This document shows, piece after piece, positions 43,442-55,555 of a stretch of DNA of 64,000 bases. Origin of the DNA: Podospora comata (Eukaryota > Ascomycota > Sordariomycetes > Sordariales > Podosporaceae). Below the pieces are notes generated by a model. That model saw nothing but the letters and a program-made list of their open reading frames with translations. It made no database searches and was not told the origin of the DNA. The position numbers were made by a program, and so were the translations under genes. How positions within the stretch are numbered: position 1 is the stretch's first letter; the number at the start of each line of letters is the position of its first letter. The stretch covers positions 1,860,001 through 1,924,000 of the forward strand of contig CP071499.1 in NCBI GenBank assembly GCA_017354895.1. Direction: 5' to 3'.

Positions 43442-45360
43442 ATGTCTCTCAACATCCCAAATGCGCCCAACGCCGGCCTTTTCAAGGGCGGCTATAACAA
43501 GTAAGTTTTCATTATCCCAAAGCTTGTGAACGCTGCCTGCCTTGCCCCCTTCCCCGCCTCATCTCGCCTCTGCCCCACCATGCACTTGTTGCTGCCCCTG
43601 AATGGCATCGCAACAACACATAGCAACCCAGCGCTGACCTATCTGTTGCTTTCTTTGTCTATAGCTACGATTCTGAAGATGGAGCTGTCCTGCGCAACAT
43701 CGATGCCTGCCGCGCCATCTCGTCGACGGTCCAGACATCATTGGGTCCCTATGGCCGTAACAAGATCGTCATCAACCATCTCCAGAAGATGATCCTCACC
43801 TCCGACGCCGCCACCATCCTCCGCGAGCTCGATGTTGTCCACCCCGCCGCTAAGCTTCTCGTCATGGCCAGTCAGCAACAAGAGTCCGAGATGGGCGATG
43901 CCACCAACCTCGTCATCGTCCTCGCTGGCGAGCTTCTCAAGAAGGCGGAGGAGCTTCTGCGCATGGGTCTCAAGACATCTGACATTGTCACTGGGTACGA
44001 ACGGGCACAGAAGATTGCTCTCGACTTTCTTGATGAGCTCGAGATTGACAAGGTGGAGGATATCCGGACCCAGGACGAACTGAGCAAGGCCATCCGCACC
44101 GTCATCGCCAGCAAGCAGAACGGCAACGAGGAGTTCCTCTCCAAGCTCGTCGCCGAGGCTGTCCTCGCCGTCCTTCCCAAGAACCCAGCCAACTTCAACG
44201 TCGACAACGTCCGCGTCGTCAAGATCATGGGTGGCAGCTTGGAGCAGAGCCGTGTCGTCAAGGGTATGGTCTTCCCCAAGGAGCCCAACGGATCGGTGAA
44301 GAAGGCCAAGAAGGCCAAGGTCGGTGTCTTCACTTGCGCCATCGACACCAGCCAGACCGAGACCAAGGGCACAGTATTACTACACAACGCCAAGGAGATG
44401 CTTGACTTCACAAAGGGGGAGGAGTCACAACTCGAGGCTGCTATCAAGGAGCTATACGATGCCGGCATCCGTGTCGTCGTTGCGGGCTCTACAGTTGGCG
44501 AGCTGGCCTTGCACTACCTCAACCGCTACGGCATCCTGGTCATCAAGATTCTCAGCAAGTTTGAGCTCAGAAGAATTTGCAGAGTGGTTGGTGCCACACC
44601 ACTTGCTCGTCTTGGCGCTCCCATGCCTGACGAGATGGGTACCATTGACGTGGTGGAGACACAGGAGATTGGCGGTGACCGGGTGACGGTTTTCAGACAG
44701 GAGGATGAGGCCACGAGGACAGCCACCATTGTGCTCCGTGGAGCTACTCAGAACCATCTCGATGACATTGAGCGTGCCGTTGATGACGGTGTCAATGTTG
44801 TTAAGGCCATCACAAGGGACGCCAGACTGGTGCCTGGTGCTGGTGCTACAGAGATTGAGCTTGTTGAGAGGATACAGGCTGTTGGTGACAAGACTCAGGG
44901 TCTTGCGCAGTACTCCATCAAGAAGTATGCCGAGGCCTTTGAGGTCGTGCCAAGGACCCTTGCCGAGAGTGCTGGTTTGGATGCCACTGAGGTTCTGAGC
45001 AGATTGTATGCTGCCCATCAGAAGCAGGATGGTTGGTCTGCGGGTGTTGACATTGAGGTATGCTCTCCTTGCCCTTTTTGCTACAGCTACAACTAACGTT
45101 TGATCCAGAACAACGACGGTACCTTCCTCCTGGATGCCGAGGAGGAGGGCATTCTCGACTTGCTGGTGACCAAGCAATGGGCCATCAAGCTCGCCACGGA
45201 AGCTGCCCGGACGGTGCTCTCTGTGGATCAGATCATTGTTGCCAGGCAGGCTGGTGGACCCAAGCCTCCTGGACCCAACAAGGTGAGTTCTTGTTAGATG
45301 ATCGATGTGTCATTGATGACAGATGCTGACTTAGTATGACAGAACTGGGATGAGGACTGA
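43442..45360 (+). CDS. CCT8: Chaperonin-containing TCP-1 subunit theta (CCT8)
   Basis: Four exons, 43442-43500, 43665-45057, 45109-45282 and 45343-45360, give about 547 aa, the usual length. The first exon ends in GGYNN|YDSEDGA; donors are GTAAGT, GTATGC and GTGAGT. The last exon has only 18 nt and codes NWDED and the stop. Chaperonin landmarks are all present: TSLGPYGRNK, an ATP-binding loop GDATN, the apical-domain VVKIMGGSLEQS, ALHYLNRYGILVIKILSKFEL, DDIERAVDDGVNVVKAITRD, LVPGAGATEIEL and AGGPKPPGPNK near the end. Subunit theta is one of eight in the cytosolic TRiC ring that folds actin and tubulin. The loop reads GDATN and GAG where many chaperonins have GDGTN and GGG. The antisense frame at 44452-45177 is a shadow. 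Confidence 0.97.
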
Positions 45361-45811
45361 GGGATGTGCACATAGCAAAATTACAAATGCTTGTGTGTGC
45401 TGGGTGGGAGTAGAAAAAGGATCAAATAACTGGGCGGATTAGACTAGAGTGAATTGAATGTACAATGTCCATGTCCAGACTTATGCCGGAGTTTATGTTT
45501 GACGTTATCTGTAGGGGCCATAGAAATGTTGTTTTCAAGCCGGGTCACTATCAATTATATCTTTTCTTATGATCAGCCCCCCCGTTTTGTTACCATCTCG
45601 CAACAGAAACAAAAGCCCCTTTATACATGCTCTACAAGTCTCTTTCACAGATTATTGTACATTCCCACCCAGATAGACCAGTCACAAAACATTCCCCCCT
45701 ATTTCCCCGAATGTTTTGCTTTTGTTTTTTGATGCCTTCCGCTTTCGTCCAACCAAAACTAAATCATACACATACATACAATGCCCTCCATCTCATGAGA
45801 TATGCAACTTT
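45361..45811. other. Intergenic between convergent CCT8 and mL46 genes
   Basis: 3' flanks of both genes, T-rich; no coding region. Confidence 0.45.
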
Positions 45812-47021
45812 CTACCTCAACTCCACCATCCCCTTGACACTCTCCCACACACTCCTCGGCAGCACCTTCTCCATCTCCCTCTGCGTCAACCACCTAAACT
45901 CGGTCAGTCCCTGGGTATTCCCCGTCAGATCCGCCTGTCCAGCCATGATCCTCCCCTTGAGATAAAAAATCTTATCCCCCCTCTTGACGAGCTTCTTGGT
46001 CTCGGGTTCGATCTCGGGCTCAATCACCTGGTGAGCCACGGGCACACGGCCGACGACCCAAGTGTTCATGTTCACACCGGCCGCCTCCGCAAGCGCTCTC
46101 TTAGCAGTCTATTTCCTTGGTCAGCAACACACATCCTCACCAGTTTTGATGTAAGGAGGGGAAAAAACAAACATGATGTAACGCCTCATCAGTCTCAACC
46201 TGCCCCATCGGAAACCCCCACTTCCCCTCCCTCCCCTTCTTCACAACAAGATAAAGCGTCTCGTCCAGCTTCCTATCCAACCTAGTTTTATCCCCCTTCT
46301 CATCCGCCTCCGTCCTCCTCGGCATAGGTTTCTCCACCGGCACGATTTCTTCCGGGGCGATCAGTTCACCATCTTCACTGACCCTGACCTCTGCGTCTTT
46401 GAGCAGGACTTCTGTCAGCGTCTCCGGGGAAGAGGCGGTGCTACCGACGAGAACCTCGTCGTTCCAGGCCATGCGGCCGCGGGGGTTGTACCGCCCGATG
46501 TCCTTGGCCGGCACGCCGTGACGCTCCTTGAGCTTGATGCGCCATTCGAGGTCGTGGGCGGTGTCTTGCTTGAAGTAGTAGTCTTTGCGGAAGGGGGCGA
46601 CGAGGCGCTCGTTGAGGCGTTTTTGGTAGAGGTAGAAGGAGGATTCGAAGGGGGTGGGGAGGCGGGTTAGGAGGGGGGGGCGGGTGAGGATGAGGGCGGA
46701 TTTGATGCGGTAGGGGGAGGGACCTGGGCCAGGGGTGGGTGGTGGTTGGGTAGTTGTGGTGGTGGGTTGTTCTGGTATTGGGGAGGAGGGTGCGGTTGCT
46801 TCGGCTGCGAAGGTACGTCTAGGGAGGAGGGTGGTGGTGGTGGTTGTTGATCTGAGGAGGGGAGCGGCGGTGGGTGAGGATCGTGCGCATTGGAGGCAGA
46901 CTCTTTGTGAACCTTGTGAGAAATATCGTCAGTTCTGGATGTATAGCAAGAGAGTATACCAAGAACAAAACCTACCCCTCAGAAGAGCAGCCGCTCCTCT
47001 ACCTGGCGCCGCCGACATCAT
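45812..47021 (-). CDS. MRPL17: Mitochondrial large-subunit ribosomal protein mL46 (MRPL17)
   Basis: Three exons, 47021-46976, 46912-46173 and 46108-45812, give about 360 aa. The start is ATGATG at 47021. Intron 1 (GTAGGT, branch ACTGAC, acceptor ACAAG) and intron 2 (GTTTGT, branch GCTGAC, acceptor ATAG) give continuous frame. The N-terminus is Ala/Arg/Ser/Thr-rich with no acidic residues, a probable mitochondrial targeting peptide, ending near RRTFAAEA. The body has SALILTRPPLLTRLPTPFE, SFYLYQKRLNERLV, then a Nudix-like fold with LYLVVKKGREGKWGFPMGQV and AKRALAEAAGVNMNTW, ending with EFRWLTQREMEKVLP. These are typical of mL46. The Nudix box lacks the full set of catalytic glutamates, as expected for a structural ribosomal subunit. 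Confidence 0.93.
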
Positions 47022-48878
47022 GTTTTTATTTGTTCAATTCCTCCTCAGCAAGTCGGGTGCTGCCTTTGCTGTCCCCTTGTGTCGGTTTTCAAGTGTGGGG
47101 GGATCAAACTGCTTATCCTGCTCTCACCTCACTCAATCTTCAATTCCTCTCCTTTCACCAGCCAGGTTCGTCCCAAAGCCGCGAACCACACTTTCCCGTC
47201 AACTTTTTGCAGGGGAAGGGTCCAAGCTTTCTGCTCACCGCCTGCCAATTACCACCTAGCGTTGTCTACCCCACCAAGGGGTACTTAAAACTACTTTCCC
47301 GGCTGCCAAATTTTTCGAAACTTCTTTTCCTCTTCTTCTTCTTCTTCACGGCACTCAATCCTTATCATCAGGGCATTTTATCTCTCCCAAAATCGTCATG
47401 ATCATTAATCTGTGCCCAGAGAAGGGTTCGTAGCCCAGCAGCCTTTTTTCGCTAGCGGAGCCTGTTAATATGTTCTACTGGGCCTCGTTAGATAGTCGCT
47501 GCTGACATTTCTTTGTGTGATATTTGTGATTTGCTTTTGTGTGATTTTTTTCGTTGAGTCTGCCGAGTATCATGAGTCGCACGTAAATGCCATTGCTGTG
47601 ACTGTAGGTATTCGGAAACAAGTGCCATCGTCCGGATTGACCACATACGCCAGTCTCGGTTATCAGTCGATTTTGGTTTGATGTTGAAGGATGAGGTGAC
47701 CTTTTCCAGAGCTCGACCTGAGAGCGCGCCTACCCACACACACACACTCATTGCCAGTTTCATTGCAACTCTTGGATGGCACATCGAAACTTGCAACATA
47801 ACAAGCCCAGTGGTGCCTTGTCATAAGCACCCTGAACTGTGAGCGCCATGGAGCTATCAGATCTCTGCTGAGATCTGGATGTCTCACTGTGTCAAGGTTC
47901 ACAATTGTCTTTGACTCTTCGCAACACAAGATTGCCCGCCTGTAGAGGAACTTGAAGCGACTATCATAACACTGAGTTTGTACCGTTACTTCGTCAATAG
48001 CTGGCTCGTCGCCGGCTTGTCATGTTCATTGTGCCGCTAGCTGTAGCTTACTTGAAATCGTATATGCGTTGCAAATCTAAAGTCGTCGGCGAAGACAATC
48101 AATCTCATGATTTCATATCGACGGTCTCAAGCAAAGCGAAGCTGTCATCTACTCACATATAGCTTCACAATTAAATAGTATCACAACATTATCACAATAA
48201 TTACAGATTTACACCAACCCACATATCATTGCACACCATCCCCAACCAACAACACTCTCAGCCTCAACCCCTCAACACATTCAATTCTCATCCACCCGCC
48301 TCACATATGATCCCTATCGGTCTATGTAATATTCATACATATAACAGCAAGCCTTGACCCTAGTGTAACAGATATATACATTTCCAGACCCTATCAAAAG
48401 TCGTCAACTCCCATCCGCCAGGCTATGCTAAGCACGAAAAAGCCAGTTACTAAACCCCATGCAACCTTGCGATTCCAGCTCCCTCAACAAACGCCATTCA
48501 ATTCCCTGATAGAAAACAGCAACAGACCAAGCGAAAGAAACGGAAAAACAAAAAGAAATGAGCTAGAATGATAAAGGATACCGATATTCCTTCCTCTTCT
48601 GATAAACACCTATTTATCTCCTCTCGCCCCAACCAGATAAATGCTCAGCCGTTGGGTATCCTAGTCTGCCCATACGTTTATGCCCAAATCGTTCCTTCCG
48701 ATATGCTCCATGCCCATGGATGAAACGCCGTTTGTCATGAGAATCACTGCAAACCAGCAGTCGTTATCGTCGTGGTCGAATCTGTGATAATAATTTTAGT
48801 CGTCATGCGCCGTACCATGCCGTGGCCCGTATATGAAAAGGTGAAACGAGTAATGATGCCTGCCCACTGATCAAAATC
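47022..48878. other. Intergenic, two - strand genes
   Basis: 1.86 kb with no supported ORF. The left part is the mL46 promoter with a TCTTC run near 47325-47345; the right part, 48150-48560, is AC-rich and may be the 3' UTR of the RING-PHD gene. Confidence 0.4.
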
Positions 48879-50887
48879 TCAAGCCTTGAGCGAGGCGACT
48901 GCTCGCGCCACCTCTTGGGAAGCTGTCTTCGCCCAGCTCTGTTTTGTATCTTCAGTGACGGTCGAAGGATCCTTAACTTCTTCGTAAATCAAACGCGATA
49001 TGTCACGGTTGATCTTCTCGTACTGCTCCGCCGTGAGCTGTCGATCACGCCAGTGAGGGCGGAGGGCTGCCTTGACGATGCTGTTGATATTTTGTTTGAG
49101 CTCAAGAGGCAAGGTGGGGCGTGTCGGCGACACGTTTTCGGACCTTGGCAGCACAGCCGGACGATTGCGCCGAGGCTGGGGCTGCCTAAGCTCCAACGGC
49201 CGTGGATGCTGGCGCCCGCGAGGTTCCGAGTCGCTATTCTCGGGCGATGATCGGTTGTCGCGATGTGCGTGCTTGTGTGGCGATGTGGCTCGGGAAGGTT
49301 TGATGGAACTGGAGTTCGATGATGACGCCCGCGTTGGTGAGAAGTTCGCTGGTGGGTAGATAGGGGTGATGTGTGAGCTGAGCGTCATGTGCGGGGAACT
49401 AGAGCGCACAGGGGGAGGGGTAATGCATCCTTGGCTGAGAGGAGAAGGCGAGCGAGCAGGTGACGAGACATCATTCGCACCCGGTATGGGTCCATAGATA
49501 TGTCGGAGGGTTTCTTCATCGGAAGGGGTACTCATCTCGACCTCCTTCAGGAGCGAGGATAGAAACGAAGGGGGAATATCGGTCGCTGTTCGCGAGGCGG
49601 CGCCGGGGTTGGCTGATGAAGTGCCATTTGACTGCTCGGGCCGGTTTGAAGGCTCTGCTTCGGCTCTTGCGGCAGTAGACGATTCACCATTTTGGGTTGT
49701 CGGCATTCGCCTTGTTCTTGGTCGCTTCAGCTTCCTTTCGGGCTCTGGGTGCTGTTCCTCATGGGGCTCGGCCGTGCCTGAGCGCGACTTTCTCTTCCTG
49801 CTCTCGGTGGTCTCCCTGGCCTTTTCCAACGCACCCCAGGCCAATGTCTCCTCGCGCGACTCTTGTGGGGGTGGTGGCGGCGGAGCTGGGCGAGCGAGAA
49901 TCGGCATGTTATTAACGAAAACATCTCTTGCACCCAAGCGACTCGCAATGTTTAGGCGTTGCTGCCAGCGTTCGTGTTCCTGCCTTTCTCTTTCTCGTAG
50001 TTGCTGTGACCGGCGCAGGCCCTCAAAGACGACCTGATCGTCATCGTCCTGGTAGTCCAAGTCCAACTCAAGGGCGTCCCAGATCCGGCCAGTGATGCGG
50101 CCCCAAGCACCCTGCCATTCATCGGAGCGAGCCCGCTGCCTAGCACGCCGCATGCTGGCCTGGGTGCGAGGGAAGTAATACAGAGGGCGTGCGCTGTTCT
50201 CTTGGAGGCCATTCCCGGCGGCAGCAGGCTGGATGAGCTCGGGACCAAGTGAGTGAACACATTCCATACAAAACCAGGGGCCAGCTGGGATTCGGTCAAG
50301 GCCGATGCAGTGCGTGTGATAGCATGCATCGCATCCGTCGCAAAGTAAAAGGACCTCTTCGTGGTCTGCCGAGTTGCACACAGGGCAGGGGTTGCTGATG
50401 ACCACTTCTTCTTCTGGATTCTCGTCTGCCCACGCCTGTGGATCGAACTCGGGTACCTGCTTCTTGTCCTCGACTCGACGGGTGGACAAGTACTGGCCTA
50501 GTGAAGAGGATGCATCAGTAAACAATGCACTTCTTTCATGCTCAGGAAAGGTGTGGCAAACTTACCTCCGATTCTGTCATAGACCGTGACGACATGGAAG
50601 GTCTGGCGGCAGATGGGGCAGCTGTTTGCCTTTTCGCTCCATTCTCTCAGACAGACATCGTGTAGCATGTGCCCACAGATGGGAATCTGTGCAACATGGT
50701 GCTCCCGGCCCTCGAGCGGGAGCTCTTGCTTGCTGTTAAGTTCAGCAAGAGCATCTGGATCGGTGACAGCAAGACGTGCATGCTCGGCCTCGAGCTCCTT
50801 GGAGAGGCGTTGTTGGGCGGGCGTTGTTGCATCTGGGTTGCTTTCGACCTCTAGGTTCTCAAGACAGACGATGCACTGGTCAGCCAT
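48879..50887 (-). CDS. RING-finger plus PHD-finger protein (PHRF1-like)
   Basis: Two exons, 50887-50566 and 50497-48879, give about 646 aa. The intron (GTAAGT, branch TTACTGAT, acceptor ACTAG) joins DRIGG to QYLSTRR. A RING finger occupies about residues 5-100: CIVCLENL, then after an insert of about 65 residues PICGHMLHDVCLREW and NSCPICRQTF. A PHD finger lies at about 145-190: CPVCNSADHEEVLLLCDGCD, CYHTHCIGLDRIPAGPWFC. The remainder is disordered with basic, Ser/Pro-rich and Arg-rich stretches. A conserved-looking C-terminal helix block (LELKQNINSIVKAALRPHWR, AEQYEKINRDISRLIYEEV) ends the protein. The RING-PHD pair resembles PHRF1, which binds the Pol II tail, but whether the activity is E3 ligation or histone reading is inference. 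Confidence 0.9.
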
Positions 50888-52617
50888 GGCGTTGGTGGAT
50901 GGCGTAGTGAGCCGAAATCAAATTCCCCAAAGCTCAAGTGGCGCTGGGGAGTCATGTAAATGATCTCCTCAGCAACGGGTAAAAATCGTCAAAAAAAGGA
51001 GGATTGAGGAAGATGAAGAAGTGGAGAGTGACGTGAGACTATCAACTGGGTGAAATTCCACAGTCGTCGTGTCGGGTTGAGTACAGCTTGATTGCCTCGT
51101 GTAAGTGGTGCTGGTTGTGGTGGCGACGGGTGCAGTGAATGTGGTGGTAGGCGGTGGTAGTGTGGGTGCTGGAAGGTGGGAGGCGGTGCTCTGAGTGGAC
51201 TGCTGGGATTCAAAGAGGGGTGCTCTGAAGAGTGGAAAGTGAGGAAAGGGAAGAAAGAAAGGCTGCGGGCCAGCGAGGTGCCTTTTTGGCGGCGCCCGTG
51301 TTAGCGCAGCGAAGCCGAGAGGCACGGGCCAATCAAGTGAGGATGCCGTCCACAGCTCAGGGTGACACTGATACACTTTCGGTGCACTTTCCAGTCACGT
51401 TGTTGAGCTGTCGAGCGAGCTGACTGTGCTCCTTTCTGAAGAGGAAGCAAGTACCTTGATGAATAAGACTTAAATCGTCTTGGGGTTGCGATAGGGCTTA
51501 ACCTTTCCCTGCCAGCCACTCGATATCTGGCGATTTCGAAGCTTTGGTCACTCCGGGACCCCACGAAGCACCATATGCCCAAGCCTGTGGGCTGATAGCG
51601 ATGATGAAAGCAAGTGGGCACCGGGCAGCCTATTGTTGCAAACGAAGGCCTTATTCGAAACTCTCATAGAATAGAGATTAGAATCATCAAATTGCAGCAA
51701 TTGATTTGAACGGGGTCCCAACTTAGCGGATGTGGTATCCCCCTTTCCAATTATTGCCTTTTGCACCAGAATACTCCCTCACTTCTCCCAGAACAGAAGT
51801 GACGGAACGTTTGAGACAGCTGCCGCGTGCCAAGCCGACGCTGAGGATGTCTGCTCCGCCCTCCTCTTCCGAACCAGGTTCGCACGCTTCGCTGAAACCT
51901 GCGAGAACACTGCTGCCTCCGAATTATTTGCTTCCTACGGAGTAGCCTGAGAGGCACCCCAGCGTGCCCATCATGCCACGTTAGTGTAACCTCATCTTGT
52001 ACCAACAGGTTCACAAACGTGGGGCGCTCAAGTTAGTCATCCTGCTGTAACTGTAAGCTCACATCCCAAAAGCCATGTATTCACACTTCACTTATCGAGG
52101 GTCAACCCTCGATGAGTCTTCCGTCATATGACGTGGACCGGCGCAGCTGACAATCACCCCTACCCCCCAAATCCCCAAACCATCTTCCCAAAGGCGGGGA
52201 ACTGCGGTTTCATTGTCAAAGACTTGGCCTGAGCTCGGCGACGGGAATGCAGAAGCGGTAACTCGGGATACAAAGTAGCGAGACTGCGAAGCATCGAACG
52301 TCGAACATCGAAAGGAACAAAAACAAGGTGCCATGGCGAATCGTGACATTTGACATCTGCGCGCTCTAGAAGCTTGCGATCGAGAAGTTTGCTCCCGACT
52401 ATGGTCGTGTTGAGTGAGGGAGCGACGTGATGATGCGCCTCCCTTCCATACATCATTTAAGTGACAATCGTGAACGAGACCGTGGACTCGCCGTTGCTCA
52501 AAGAATTCTCATTGATCGACCCGCCGTACCCAACGGCTGAAATTGTGTACTGCAGAGCCTCCGTTGTCCTTTTCCATGACACCAAACCCAGAAGCCAAAC
52601 CATGCCCATCAACGCAC
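50888..52617. other. Intergenic, two - strand genes
   Basis: 1.7 kb. The left part (50990-51250) is A/G-rich on +, so C/T-rich on -, fitting the leader of the RING-PHD gene. No supported ORF. Confidence 0.4.
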
Positions 52618-53521
52618 TTAAACTTCTGTGATCTCGCGAAGTCTGCGGAGAGTCGACCGCATAGCGGCAGCAGCGGGAGTACTATCTTCGGTCAGCCGGT
52701 TTCCTGTTTGTGAGTTTTCCGAGGACGACATACGCAACGACGTAAGCACCACCAGCCATGACCTTCTTGCAGGACTTGCAGTTCCAGATACCGACGGAGG
52801 AGCGGCGAACGCTGTCCTTACCGCAGAAAGCTACGCAATATGTCAGCGATCCGTGCGACCTTGTTCGAGGAAGCCATGGGATTAATGGCCCTCCACTATC
52901 AAAGAGGGGACATACTGCAGGTGTATCTGGCGTGCTGGGACACTTCCTGCTTCTTGACGAGCTTACGGAGCGAAGCACCGTATCTGGGAGACAGTCAGCA
53001 TCAAATCCACCTTCTTGCTGATAACCAAGTTCCAAAAGTCGAGTGGAAGCTTCGTCGAGGGGTCGGGTCGTATGGGGTGCTGGCCGCCGGTCGCGTTGCG
53101 AGTCTCAAAGAATTCAAGTTGTTGTTCATCGAATTGAGTTCTGGCTTCCAAAGCAGATAAACCCATCAAGCCAGGCAATAGATTCCCAGGCAAAACTCCA
53201 ACCTCAGGACCATCATCTGCCGTTGAAAGTTGCCATCGCGAGTTCCATCATTCCGTTGGCGGGTCTTTGGCGGGGTTTCTGAACTAGGATGCTGGGAAAT
53301 GTTGGGAAATTCGCTTTCATAGAACTCGGTGTCGTCGTCGTCGAAAAGGGCAAAGAGAAGGATTCAAAGCGGAAGAGTATGGGCGACTAACCTTGTACCG
53401 TACTATTTTTGCCCCATTAGCGACTTTGTTCTCGCGACCGCAGCAGCAACCACAGGATCAGAGGGACAGCGATATTACTTACCTTGCCGGAAATGCCGAC
53501 CTTCTTCGTGCGCTTGGACAT
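52618..53521 (-). CDS. RPL43: 60S ribosomal protein eL43 (L37a/L43), five exons
   Basis: Small gene broken into five exons on the - strand: 53521-53483 (39 nt), 53402-53392 (11 nt), 52983-52916 (68 nt), 52830-52734 (97 nt) and 52681-52618 (64 nt). Spliced, they give 92 aa, the exact family length: [92 protein letters not shown] minus one joining residue. The zinc-ribbon cysteines C-T-F-C and C-K-S-C are present. Donors are GTAAGT, GTTAGT, GTATGT and GTATGT; acceptors ATAG, CCAG, GTAG and ATAG. The second intron is 408 nt, long for this genome. Ribosomal protein genes of fungi often have many introns near the start. Frames overlapping it on either strand are shadows. Confidence 0.95.
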
Positions 53522-54235
53522 TTTGACTGATTATTGGGTTGGGATCTGGGTCGTGATCTCCAAGTACGAGTCGCTGGGCGTTCGGCGGGCAAGACGATTT
53601 TGATAAATGTGCAGGTCAATTTTTGGTGTGTGCCAGGGGGCCGCGCAGAGGAAAACTCGGAATCTAGGCGAAACCATTTTGCCGTTTTTTTCTACTACCA
53701 GCTGGGAGACCATGTGCGGGGCGGGGCACGCCAACCCCAATTATTATGGAGCCTTTTGCAGACTCCCGCTGCCAAGATTTCGGCCGTTGGCCAATGCGTC
53801 ATTTGCCTGCCGGGGGTTGGTTCACCTGGAGCTGCCGTTTCGATCTTTGATCTTTGGCAACACAAGGAGCAATCAGGGAGAAAACCGGAAGCCGGTCCTT
53901 TGCCCGAAAGCATTGTGATACACCGTTCAGTTCCAAGTACCAGAGAGCTATTGACGGCGTTGATTGCCTATTCTGGCTCACCATATGTCTCCGATAACAT
54001 CAGGACGGCACTTTCAGCTGTAAGACAGGGATCATAGCAATGATGCCCTTGATGAATGGTTGACGCAAAGCGGGTCTATGCTCAAGCTCCCCTCCTACAC
54101 AGTAGCCCAAGTACTTGAGCATGTCCTTTGCCAGAGATAGTCAACCCTCAATTCCACCCCTCATCTTATCTTTTCAAGGAACTTGCTCGTGTCGTTATTG
54201 AAAAAAAAACTTGAAGGAGGTGCCAACTCAACAAG
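53522..54235. promoter_or_regulatory. Divergent promoter, RPL43 and saccharopine-dehydrogenase-like genes
   Basis: 714 bp between divergent starts. The frame at 53534-54037 on + has no recognisable domain and lies in the promoter. No clear element seen other than an A8-9 run just before the + gene. Confidence 0.45.
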
Positions 54236-55555
54236 ATGACGTTCAAAAACCACAGCCGCCAATACGACCTCGTCGTCTTTGGAGCCACAGGTAAGCTATC
54301 ACCAGCAATATCTTACTCATGATCACAAACTAACACTCACCCAGGCTACACTGGCAAACTCACCGCAAAGTACATCACCACTCACCTCCCCAGCACCCTT
54401 AAATGGGCCATCGCCGGCCGCTCCCAAGCCAAACTTGAGCTCCTCACCGAAGAGCTCAAAAAGCTCAACCCAGACCGCGCACCCCCCTCCATCGAAACCT
54501 GTTCCCTCAACGACACCGACCTCTCCTCCCTCGCCAAGAAGACCTTCATTCTCATCACCACCGTCGGTCCCTACTCCGCCCACGGCGAGCACGCCTTCAA
54601 AGCCTGCGCCCAAAATGGCACCCACTACCTCGACGTCACCGGCGAAGTCCCCTACGTCGCCGCCATGATCAAGAAATACGAAGACACGGCCAAATCCACC
54701 GGGGCCATCATGATCCCTCAAATCGGCATCGAGTCCGCCCCTCCTGATCTCCTCACCTTCGCCCTGGCAAACACCCTGAAAGAGGAGCTCAACGCCAAAA
54801 CCGCCGATGTGACTGTGTCCATCCACAATCTCAAATCTGCCCCTTCAGGCGGGACTTTAGCCACGGCTCTCACAATCTCAGATCACTTTCCCCTCCCTAC
54901 ATTAATAGCTTCTTACAAACCATACGCCCTGTCTCCAGTCCCCAACCCAACCCGCGCCCCTCAACCAGGCCTCCTGACCCGCGTCACCGGCCTCATCACC
55001 ATTCCCCATTTAGGCCTCCTCACCTCCAGCATAGCCAACGGAACCGACACTGCCCTTATCCACCGCACCTGGGGCCTGCTGTCCACCCTCCCCTCTCGCC
55101 AATCTCAATCATACGGCCCTAAGTTCAGCTTCCGCGAATACATGAAACCACGAAATTGGCTCACCGGCATAGCTATCCACTTTGGCCTCATGCTCTTTGG
55201 TCTTATCATTGTCACCGGACCCCTGAGGAGGTTCCTTGCGGGTAGGGTGACCCAGCCAGGGGAGGGTCCGGAAGAGGATGTGGCGAGCAAGGACGAGATT
55301 GAGTATAGGGGTGTTGCCACGCCGGATGGGGATTTCGGGAAGAAGAAGGCGGTGGGGAGGGCGTGGTTTAGGGGGAGTACGTATTATTTGACGGGGATGT
55401 TCCTGGCGGAGGCGGCGAGGACGATTTTGGAGGAGGGAGGGGAGGGGTTGGGGTTGGAGGGCGGGGTTTACACGCCTGCGTTGTTGGGGGGGGGGTTTGT
55501 CGAGAATTTGCAGAAGGAAGGGTTTAGAGTTGAGACAAGGGTTTTGGAGGATTAA
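54236..55555 (+). CDS. Saccharopine-dehydrogenase-like oxidoreductase (SCCPDH family)
   Basis: Two exons, 54236-54290 and 54345-55555, give about 421 aa. The 54-nt intron splits the Rossmann glycine motif: DLVVFGATG|YTGKLTAKYI (donor GTAAGC, branch CTAAC, acceptor CCAG). The rest follows the SCCPDH family: LKWAIAGRSQAKLELLTEEL, FILITTVGPYSAHGEHAFKA, HYLDVTGEVPYVAAM, IGIESAPPDLLTFALA and SGGTLATALTI. A hydrophobic segment at about residues 310-330 (GIAIHFGLMLFGLIIVTGPL) is a likely membrane anchor, as found in lipid-droplet members. A conserved end, TYYLTGMFLAEAARTIL, follows. The family binds NAD(P), but its physiological substrate is not established. Trans-acting enoyl reductases are distant relatives. 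No polyketide synthase lies next to it. Confidence 0.92.

Noticed and set aside
44452-45177. 241-codon frame on -
   Set aside because: Antisense of CCT8, whose protein is unmistakable.
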